Of a stretch of 10,219 nt of DNA, positions 1 to 4,889 are shown in pieces (the first letter of the stretch is position 1; the number at the start of each line of letters is the position of its first letter). This DNA is from Nitrosomonadales bacterium (GTDB taxonomy: Bacteria > Pseudomonadota > Gammaproteobacteria > Burkholderiales > Gallionellaceae). The notes beneath the pieces were generated by a model. It searched no databases, was not told the DNA's origin, and was given only the letters and a program-made list of their open reading frames with translations. Location of the stretch: the NCBI GenBank assembly GCA_016218465.1, contig JACREA010000168.1, positions 1 to 10,219 of the forward strand, read 5' to 3'. The position numbers were made by a program, and so were the translations under genes.

Positions 1-688
1 ATGCCTTATTCCGTGCGGAGCGCAAGAAAACATCACGCTGTGCAATCAACATTTCAATTTTTGAAATCTGACTCTGCACATCCGCAGCACTATTCACACT
101 AAGTTGATCGCTGATACCCAGCACCTCACTATTGATAGAACTATCTTGTGGCGACCCGCCTGGCACGTCACTGGCTGCGTAACGCAATTTTTCCGCAAGC
201 TGCTCCAGAGATGTCTTGGATTTGCTATCAGATGCAATGCTACTCAAACCTTGAACCTCGCCTTGCCATCGTATGTGTTTGCTTGGCCCAGAATACTGAG
301 ACGTGACATTACTAATCACATCTGTAGCTGCACGTAGCATCAGCCCACTAATGATGAATGTACCGACGGCGAATATATCCAGTGCCCAAGCCAACTTATC
401 CATACCAAAAAGGGCAAGAACAAAGGCACCGGCTGTCAGCAGGAGCGTCCAGCCGGTAATAACGCCGAGCGGGCCAAGTGAAGCCATTTGAGCGGCATCA
501 CTGCCACTCTGGTTTTTCACAAGCATCGAAGGAACATAAAAAATGAATCCGACTGACAAAGCAAAAAACATAACTGACGTGATTGCCACATTACTCCACG
601 ATTTATCGGGCACCAAAACAGCAGCTATCGTCAGTACCATTGCGCTGGCGACTAATGCTGCAAGATTGAACATTCCCATAGAACGCAT
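1..688 (-). CDS. Four-pass membrane protein with soluble coiled C-terminal tail, partial (runs off left edge)
   Basis: The reading frame is open from the ATG at 688 to the window edge (229 codons, no stop), so the 3' end is missing. The start is supported by GAGG at 695-698 (minus strand), six bases before the ATG. Four hydrophobic segments are visible, at about residues 7-27, 36-56, 72-94 and 98-118. A polar Ser/Gln/Asp-rich tail of more than 100 residues follows, with a possible short amphipathic helix near 203-225. There is no signal peptidase or lipobox motif, so this is likely an inner-membrane protein with the tail in the cytoplasm. It begins 20 bases after the SPFH/zinc-ribbon gene and is probably cotranscribed with it. 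I do not recognise the family. In Bacillus, SPFH/zinc-ribbon proteins sit beside membrane partners, so a membrane anchor or partner role is an inference. The coding call is firm and the function is unknown. Confidence 0.75.
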   Translation of the reverse strand, partial: MRSMGMFNLAALVASAMVLTIAAVLVPDKSWSNVAITSVMFFALSVGFIFYVPSMLVKNQSGSDAAQMASLGPLGVITGWTLLLTAGAFVLALFGMDKLAWALDIFAVGTFIISGLMLRAATDVISNVTSQYSGPSKHIRWQGEVQGLSSIASDSKSKTSLEQLAEKLRYAASDVPGGSPQDSSINSEVLGISDQLSVNSAADVQSQISKIEMLIAQRDVFLRSARNKA

Positions 689-708
689 GATGAACCTCGT
701 TTTTATTG

Positions 709-2031
709 TTAATTAGTCTGTAGAGATTCACCACAGGTGTTGCAGAATTTCGCTCCAACGCTCACATCGCTCCCGCATTTTTTGCATGAATTTGTCGTTT
801 TTGTTCCGCATTCTGGGCAGAACTTAACGCCTTCAGGGATTGCCGACTTGCAGTTTCCACAATCGACGGGCATTGGCTTGCCACATCGGCGACACTGTTT
901 TGCTTCGGTTGGGTTGTCTTCGCCACATGCAGGGCATGCATTGACTGGGTCGGCGCAATTTGGACAAAATCTCGACCCCTTTGGAATGACCGTGTTGCAT
1001 TTATCACATGTCACCGTTGGTTGCTTAACTTCATTTGTAGCACCAGCAAGAGCATTGCCACAACTGCTGCAAAACTGCGTCCCTTGTACATTGGATGCAT
1101 TACATTTTGCGCACACAATTTGTGGTGGAATCGCAGCAGGTTGAGTCATATTCGTCTGCATTTGTGGAGTTACCTGAGCAAACGCGCCGCCCATCGAGCC
1201 TCCTATTGCCATCCCCATTCCCATTCCCATGCCAGCCCCCATGATGTTGCCAGCAGTGCCCTCATTGCCTGCGGCGGTTTGCAACACATCAAAGCTGCGC
1301 TCCTGTTGATAGTTAAACCCAAGCAGCCCCATTTCTGTTCGCTTGGCTAATGCGGCTTTCAAGGTTATGACCGCTGAATCATCCTCTGGGACATTGATGG
1401 AGTGGATATTGAATTGCGCCAACCCAACGCCGTATTCCTCCATTGCTGGCGCAAGAGACTCCTTAAGCATATCGGAGAGTATTTCGAGCTGAGTTGAAAT
1501 CTCTAAAACCGACACCCCATTTTTAATGATTACGTTTGCAATCCCGGACTTGATTTTTGTAGTAAAAATACCCTTGAAGTAATCTGATAGTGTAGCTACA
1601 TCAAAACTAGGAAGCGTGCCAACCAGTTTGAGCAAGAACTTCTTGGCATCGATAATCCGAATACCATATTGTCCAAACGCCCTAACCGGAACCATGAGTT
1701 GATATTTAGGATCTTGGAGTTGAATTGGGTCTGGTGTTCCCCATTTAACATCAAGGTTCGAAGCGCGGTTGACGTACCAAACTTCCGCAGTGAAAGGAGA
1801 TTTTCCACCAAACGGTATGCCAATCAGTGTGCGTAATAGTGGGATATTTTCGGTAGATAGGGTATGCCGCCCCGCACCAAATGGACCTTGATACACGCCA
1901 CCTTTGACAAGGTACGCTTCCTGAGATTCATTAACGATCAACTGCGTCCATGTAGAAAGCTCCTGCGATGGAAATTTCCAAGCCAAAATGCTCGGATTGC
2001 CATCCCACTTAACAAGATCAATAACAGCCAT
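709..2031 (-). CDS. SPFH-domain protein with five C-terminal zinc ribbons (YdjI-like, 'virion core protein' family)
   Basis: This is a 440-residue protein. Residues 1 to about 250 fit the SPFH-type domain of proteins often labelled virion-core-like or YdjI-like. A Gly/Met-rich linker (about 260-300, with repeated Met-Gly pairs) leads to five zinc ribbons. Their cysteine pairs are 307/310-321/324, 342/345-356/359, 366/369-380/383, 391/394-405/408 and 416/419-430/433. Every ribbon has the same CX2C-X10-CX2C spacing. No membrane segment is seen, so membrane association would go through the SPFH domain or partners. In Bacillus subtilis the related YdjI acts with small membrane proteins in PspA-linked membrane stress. 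Transfer of that role here is inference. No clear ribosome site precedes the ATG at 2031, so translation may be coupled to the gene 27 bases upstream. Family assignment is strong and the cellular role is open. Confidence 0.88.
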   Translation of the reverse strand: MAVIDLVKWDGNPSILAWKFPSQELSTWTQLIVNESQEAYLVKGGVYQGPFGAGRHTLSTENIPLLRTLIGIPFGGKSPFTAEVWYVNRASNLDVKWGTPDPIQLQDPKYQLMVPVRAFGQYGIRIIDAKKFLLKLVGTLPSFDVATLSDYFKGIFTTKIKSGIANVIIKNGVSVLEISTQLEILSDMLKESLAPAMEEYGVGLAQFNIHSINVPEDDSAVITLKAALAKRTEMGLLGFNYQQERSFDVLQTAAGNEGTAGNIMGAGMGMGMGMAIGGSMGGAFAQVTPQMQTNMTQPAAIPPQIVCAKCNASNVQGTQFCSSCGNALAGATNEVKQPTVTCDKCNTVIPKGSRFCPNCADPVNACPACGEDNPTEAKQCRRCGKPMPVDCGNCKSAIPEGVKFCPECGTKTTNSCKKCGSDVSVGAKFCNTCGESLQTN

Positions 2032-2058
2032 AAATCAGTTCTATGAAATTAATTTAGT

Positions 2059-2361
2059 TTAATGAAGCATGTAACCCACTATTCCGCCTGCAATGGCCGA
2101 TAAGAAAGCCAGAATCGCAATAGCCAGATTATTTGCTAGACGATGCTCTCCTTGCTGCAAACGCAGAGCTGCTAATCCGCTATTAATAACCTTCTCTTCC
2201 ATGCGGATGTGCTCCTTTTTCTCCGAGTCTATTGGAGCACTAAAATCTACTTCGAGGATTTTCCAAATCCTTCCCTCTAGCTTTTCAATGCGCTCTTGAC
2301 GCTCCCTTGAACGACACCAATTAGACCTCAGTACCTGAGTCGATTCCTTTTCTCCGCACAT
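2059..2361 (-). CDS. Small protein with charged helical body and one C-terminal membrane segment
   Basis: This encodes 100 residues from the ATG at 2361. A GTG three bases earlier (2364) is in frame, but a strong AGGAGG at 2370-2375 is 8 bases from the ATG and only 5 from the GTG, so the ATG is preferred. Residues 15-75 are highly charged and helical-looking, with Arg/Glu/Lys repeats suggestive of a coiled coil. Residues about 78-98 form one clear hydrophobic, Ala/Ile/Gly-rich membrane span ending two residues before the stop. The layout is that of a tail-anchored protein with its body in the cytoplasm, or of a small membrane adaptor. Two cysteines (2 and 16) lie near the start. The SPFH/zinc-ribbon gene follows 27 bases downstream, so they probably share a transcript. 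The family is not recognised. The topology and coding status are well supported, but no function can be given. Confidence 0.72.
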   Translation of the reverse strand: MCGEKESTQVLRSNWCRSRERQERIEKLEGRIWKILEVDFSAPIDSEKKEHIRMEEKVINSGLAALRLQQGEHRLANNLAIAILAFLSAIAGGIVGYMLH

Positions 2362-2369
2362 CACAATCT

Positions 2370-2375
2370 CCTCCT
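2370..2375 (-). promoter_or_regulatory. Strong ribosome binding site deciding a GTG/ATG start
   Basis: On the minus strand the sequence reads AGGAGG, part of a longer purine run from 2375 to 2368. It stands 8 bases before the ATG at 2361 and 5 bases before an in-frame GTG at 2364. The spacing favours the ATG as the start of the small membrane protein. Confidence 0.7.
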
Positions 2376-2406
2376 ATAAATCCATTTATCAGGCAACGCA
2401 ACTCTT

Positions 2407-2431
2407 GATGGTTCGACTTCACGGCTGCCAC
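2407..2431. repeat. 25-base imperfect direct repeat, copy A
   Basis: This matches 2848-2872 in the same orientation at 21 of 25 positions, with an 11-base identical core (ttcgacttcac). The two copies lie 441 bases apart and frame the 103-residue gene. On the minus strand the copies lie upstream of the small membrane protein gene and the 103-residue gene respectively, by 45 and 15 bases. The repeat itself is seen directly. Its meaning is open (cassette end, duplicated leader, or mobile-element remnant). Confidence 0.6.
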
Positions 2432-2475
2432 GCTGAAAAACAATTCGCCTCCGTACTTTTCTTTGCTAAGGCAAT

Positions 2476-2520
2476 GGGCTACGCGCATTTGCGCAGTCCC
2501 ACTTAAGCGCAGGGTTATGC
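2476..2520 (-). other. attC-like half site with hairpin, directly after a stop codon
   Basis: On the minus strand the stop codon of the 103-residue gene (2523-2521) is followed at once by GCATAAC (2520-2514) and then by CTTAAGTGGGACTG (2508-2495). This order resembles the 5' half of integron attC sites, such as Vibrio cholerae repeats with TAAC followed by CTCAAGAGGGACTG. On the plus strand 2476-2500 folds as GGGCT-ac-GCGCA-tt-TGCGC-AG-t-CCC, about ten pairs with two bulges. A matching second core site (GTTRRRY form) is not found downstream, so this is at best a degenerate or partial attC. It could equally be an unrelated structured element. No T-run follows the hairpin, so it is not a typical terminator. 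Confidence 0.3.
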
Positions 2521-2832
2521 TTACGCTGCATGAAGTGCCTCAAGAAAAACTTGGCGAGCAGCCTCTAACTCGGTGTGTACCTGAACCTGCGATAATGATT
2601 TTTCATTAGAAGCTCTTTCATGAAACTCAAGCCATTGATCGTATTTATTGCGGAGTGTTTGTAGCGACTCGTTCAAAGTTGGAGATGCTTTTTCTAGGGC
2701 TGAACGTAACTCTTGTAGAGACAGCAACTCAGGGTCATTGACTTTAATTTTTTGAGCGGCACATACTGCTGCAAAATGTAGGGCCTCTGCAATGCCTTGC
2801 TTTGTTTCTTCAATTGTGGGAATGAACTCCAT
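2521..2832 (-). CDS. Small soluble helical hypothetical protein (103 aa)
   Basis: This encodes 103 residues from the ATG at 2832, preceded by AGGAGA at 2843-2838, five bases away, which is a good ribosome site. The sequence is rich in Glu, Ala, Leu and Gln and looks almost fully helical. There is no hydrophobic span, signal peptide or zinc motif, so it is probably a small cytoplasmic protein. I do not recognise the family. It is the first gene leftward from the divergent XRE regulator, and 159 bases separate its stop from the next minus-strand start. That gap holds an attC-like half site. A 25-base repeat lies on each side of the gene. The gene plus its right flank therefore has the size and layout of an integron-style cassette, though this is not proven. 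It may equally be the first gene of the leftward operon. Coding status is likely from the start signal and amino-acid make-up. Confidence 0.68.
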   Translation of the reverse strand: MEFIPTIEETKQGIAEALHFAAVCAAQKIKVNDPELLSLQELRSALEKASPTLNESLQTLRNKYDQWLEFHERASNEKSLSQVQVHTELEAARQVFLEALHAA

Positions 2833-2847
2833 TTCTTTCTCCTAAAT

Positions 2848-2872
2848 GATGATTCGACTTCACACCTACCAC
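2848..2872. repeat. 25-base imperfect direct repeat, copy B
   Basis: This is the partner of 2407-2431, with four differences in 25 bases and the same direction. It lies 15 bases upstream of the start of the 103-residue gene, in its untranslated leader, next to the ribosome site. Confidence 0.6.
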
Positions 2873-2920
2873 AAGGGTAAAAAGTTCGACCTTGGTACAT
2901 TTGGTGGTTCTGTAGCCTGC

Positions 2921-2950
2921 ATATTGCGTTACAAGCAATAAATAAGTCAA
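2921..2950 (-). promoter_or_regulatory. Candidate promoter of the leftward genes
   Basis: On the minus strand TTGACT (2950-2945) fits a -35 box at five of six positions. An 18-base spacer leads to a weak -10, CAATAT (2926-2921). The transcript would start about 80 bases before the ATG at 2832. The -35 is good and the -10 is poor, so this is a candidate only. An inverted repeat sits in the spacer. Confidence 0.35.
2922..2940. promoter_or_regulatory. Inverted repeat, candidate XRE operator
   Basis: TATTGC-(7)-GCAATA is a perfect 6-base dyad lying between the -35 and -10 of the candidate leftward promoter. A second dyad, AATAAC-(12)-GTTATT, follows at 2949-2972. The 8-mer ATTGCGTT occurs twice, at 2923 and 2955, 32 bases (about three helix turns) apart. 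Repeated dyads between a small XRE gene and a divergent gene are typical for autoregulating repressors. Binding is inferred. Confidence 0.4.
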
Positions 2951-3007
2951 TAACATTGCGTTTTGAGTTATTGCGCATTGAGTAAGCTACACCGACACTC
3001 TCTCACC

Positions 3008-3346
3008 ATGGGTATCGGAAAAACTATCAAACAATTGCGGCTAAAGAAGGGTTGGAGCCAAGAGGAATTAGCACATCGTGTTGGGACAACAACACCCAGC
3101 ATTTCTCGAATCGAAACTGGCAAGCACGGTGCCAGCGATCAGTTAAAACAGCTTATTGCACAAGAATTCGGTCTCAAGGTGTCCGAACTGGTTGCGCTTT
3201 CAGAGGTTGATAAATCATCTGCAAAAATACCTGCAATGAGCAAAAGCGAAGAAGAGGAACAAACGCTGCTACGCTATTTTCGTAAAATGAAAATGGAAAA
3301 GCGTGAACTGTTCAAAACTATTGGAAGAATATTTTCCAGTCGATAA
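3008..3346 (+). CDS. XRE/Cro-type helix-turn-helix transcriptional regulator
   Basis: This encodes 112 residues from the ATG at 3008. The frame is open upstream to a TTG at 2963, but the helix-turn-helix domain begins directly after the ATG, so the ATG is preferred. No Shine-Dalgarno sequence is visible. Residues 5-64 form a canonical XRE domain: KTIKQLRLKKGWSQEELA, then the recognition helix around TTTPSISRIETGK, then helices to about 64 (VSELVAL). Residues 65-112 are a charged linker and a helical Lys/Glu/Arg-rich tail without a recognisable effector domain. The protein should bind DNA as a dimer, probably as a repressor. The gene is divergent from the small membrane-associated gene set, and the shared gap holds inverted repeats. 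Control of that set and of itself is the natural inference. It could instead be a stray or phage-like regulator. The family call is firm and the target is not shown. Confidence 0.85.
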   Translation: MGIGKTIKQLRLKKGWSQEELAHRVGTTTPSISRIETGKHGASDQLKQLIAQEFGLKVSELVALSEVDKSSAKIPAMSKSEEEEQTLLRYFRKMKMEKRELFKTIGRIFSSR

Positions 3347-3376
3347 CTTATAACACTCGCAAGGCGAATGTTCCTC

Positions 3377-3403
3377 GGGCGGATGAGCGTAGCGTTATCC
3401 CCC
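3377..3403. repeat. REP-like imperfect palindrome
   Basis: GGATGA (3381-3386) pairs with TTATCC (3395-3400), including one G-T pair. Two further G-C pairs lie outside a C-C mismatch, and a loop GCGTAGCG can pair within itself (C-G, G-C around TAG). The form GGGCGGAT..GCGTAGCG..ATCC resembles widespread proteobacterial REP elements (a related form reads GGCGGATAACGC..GCGTTATCC). There is only one copy in this window and no T-run, so it is not a plain terminator. Confidence 0.45.
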
Positions 3404-3591
3404 TTCACACTTCGTTCCGCTGTACCAAGCTGACCCTGGTTAGAGAAAGCAAAGGAAAGGGGCTGAATTGTTTTTGCTTGCAGCTGGCTCGAGGAGGATT
3501 GCGTTTTACCAAGGATAATTCCCCTAACCGTTAACGCACCATTCCGCTCCTCGTTTCGCTTTTGTAAAGAAACCACCCTTTCTATTTACTT

Positions 3592-3607
3592 TCAAACAGG
3601 CGTTTGA
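3592..3607. promoter_or_regulatory. Palindromic operator candidate for the TetR-family regulator
   Basis: TCAAAC-AGGC-GTTTGA is a perfect 6-base inverted repeat with a 4-base centre. It is the right size and symmetry for a TetR-family dimer site. Its right arm overlaps the -35 box of the candidate efflux promoter (3604-3609), so binding would block RNA polymerase. The likely ligand of the site is the regulator encoded at the end of the same operon (inference). Confidence 0.5.
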
Positions 3608-3632
3608 TACGCTCGCTTTTTTCGAATATTCT
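3604..3632 (+). promoter_or_regulatory. Candidate sigma70 promoter of the efflux operon
   Basis: TTGATA (3604-3609, five of six to consensus) is followed by 17 bases and TATTCT (3627-3632, four of six). Transcription would begin near 3639, giving a leader of about 85 bases before the adaptor ATG. The box spacing is ideal and a palindrome covers the -35. Confidence 0.5.
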
Positions 3633-3723
3633 CTGCCTTCCTAAACCGTGTTGCAGCGAATACCGCCAAGCAATTTATTGCGTGTCTCTGAAACAACCCT
3701 TAATTTCTATAGCGGAAAATCTC

Positions 3724-4881
3724 ATGCATACCTTTACAAAACCCCTTATCCCTGTATTTTTTCTGATTGCACTGGCGACTGGTTGTAGTGGCGGCGATAA
3801 GCAGGCGGCGGGGCCCGGTGGTCCGGGTGCGGCAATGCCGCCGCCACCCGAAGTGGATGTGATTACCGTTACCGCGGGCAATGCGACACTTACCCAGGAT
3901 TTGCCCGGACGGCTGCAGGCTTACCGCACGGCGCAAGTGCGCGCACGGGTTGAGGGTGTGATTGAAAAGCGATTATTTCAGGAGGGCAGCGAGGTGAAGG
4001 CGGGCGAATCCCTTTTTCAGATTGATGCTCGCACTTTTAAGACAGCGGCTGAATCGGCCAGGGCAGATCTGGCAATCGCCATGCAAACCCTCGAACGATA
4101 CAATCCGCTGCTGAAAATCAGTGCGATTAGCCAACAGGATTATGATCTGTCCGCTGCCAAGGCAATGCAGGCAGAAGCTGCGCTGACCCGTGCGGAGGAA
4201 AGCCTGGAAAACGCCAGTGTCCCGGCTGCCATTTCCGGGCACATCGGCCGTGCGCTGGTGACTGAGGGTGCTTTCGTAGGCAAGAACGAAGCCACATTGC
4301 TGGCGACCATCGAACAGCTCGATCCTATTTATGCCAACTTCACCCAATCGGGATCGGACTGGTTGCGCCTGCAGCAGGCGATCAAGCAGGGCAAATTGAA
4401 ACATGCCGAAACCGCAAAAGTAGAGTTGCTGTTCGAAGACGGCAGCATCTACCCGTTGCCCGGAAAAATATTTTTCACCGATATGGCGGTAGATGCCAGC
4501 ACGGGTGCTGTTTCGATGCGCGCCCAATTTCCCAACCCCAAACGCGAATTGTTGCCCGGGATGTTTGTGCGCATCCGATTCCCGGAATCGGTGGCGGAAA
4601 ACGCCATTCGGGTGCCGCAACGCGCCGTGCAAGCGTCCCCGCAGGGTCAGTTTGTGATGGTGGCAGGCGCTGACGGCAAGGTAGCGCCGGCGCCGGTGAA
4701 AACGGGCGGCATGGCAGGCGGGGACTTCATCATTGCCGATGGCCTCAAGGGCGGAGAACAAGTCATCGTGAACGGCTTGCAGAAAGCGCGTCCGGGCTCT
4801 GTGGTCAAGCCGGTGCCGTTGAACACGCCAGCCCCCGCCGCATCTGCACCCGTCGCAGCAAAATCTGCTGACAAGAGATAA
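3724..4881 (+). CDS. RND efflux periplasmic adaptor lipoprotein (AcrA/MexA family)
   Basis: This encodes 385 residues from the ATG at 3724. The frame is open further upstream, but this ATG gives a proper lipoprotein signal: Lys6, a hydrophobic core at 8-18, then ATGC with the lipidated Cys21. A Gly/Pro-rich linker (about 22-43) follows. The split lipoyl domain is at about 62-104 (VRARVEGVI, EGSEVKAGE) and 168-195 (ISGHIGRALVTEGAFVG). An alpha-helical hairpin spans about 105-165. The beta-barrel follows at about 200-290 (LPGMFVRIRF) and the membrane-proximal domain at about 293-362. An Ala/Pro tail ends the protein. The adaptor is anchored to the outer leaflet of the inner membrane and bridges the permease and the outer-membrane channel. 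The ribosome site is weak. The permease begins eight bases after the stop. Length and domain order match the family, but the substrate cannot be told. Confidence 0.95.
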   Translation: MHTFTKPLIPVFFLIALATGCSGGDKQAAGPGGPGAAMPPPPEVDVITVTAGNATLTQDLPGRLQAYRTAQVRARVEGVIEKRLFQEGSEVKAGESLFQIDARTFKTAAESARADLAIAMQTLERYNPLLKISAISQQDYDLSAAKAMQAEAALTRAEESLENASVPAAISGHIGRALVTEGAFVGKNEATLLATIEQLDPIYANFTQSGSDWLRLQQAIKQGKLKHAETAKVELLFEDGSIYPLPGKIFFTDMAVDASTGAVSMRAQFPNPKRELLPGMFVRIRFPESVAENAIRVPQRAVQASPQGQFVMVAGADGKVAPAPVKTGGMAGGDFIIADGLKGGEQVIVNGLQKARPGSVVKPVPLNTPAPAASAPVAAKSADKR

Positions 4882-4889
4882 GGCCGGTC

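Larger units (their letters stand above)
3347..3723. other. 377-base gene-free region between XRE regulator and efflux operon
   Basis: No convincing gene is seen here. A minus-strand open frame across 3274-3576 overlaps the XRE gene and has no domain character or supported start. The region holds a REP-like palindrome (3377-3403), about 170 bases without recognised content (3405-3576), and then the operator and promoter of the efflux operon. It also marks the change from AT-richer to GC-richer coding DNA. Confidence 0.5.

Noticed and set aside
104..491. Two short plus-strand open frames in the left edge region
   Set aside because: They lie opposite the four-pass membrane protein frame, which has better start signals and hydrophobic segments.
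737..1144. Plus-strand open frame opposite the zinc ribbons, 135 codons
   Set aside because: It mirrors the repeated ribbon codons of the real minus-strand gene. Its His/Leu/Phe-rich content follows from that and no start signal supports it.
2476..2500. Hairpin considered as a rho-independent terminator of the 103-residue gene
   Set aside because: No T-rich tract follows on the minus strand and the stem has bulges. It is kept only as part of the attC-like element.
3274..3576. Minus-strand open frame of 100 codons over the XRE gene end and the gap
   Set aside because: It overlaps a clear gene, has no domain pattern or ribosome site, and most of its span is intergenic with a REP-like palindrome.
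3973..4761. Minus-strand open frame of 262 codons inside the adaptor gene
   Set aside because: It lies wholly opposite a clear AcrA-type gene and is a product of GC-rich codon use. Its sequence has no family character.
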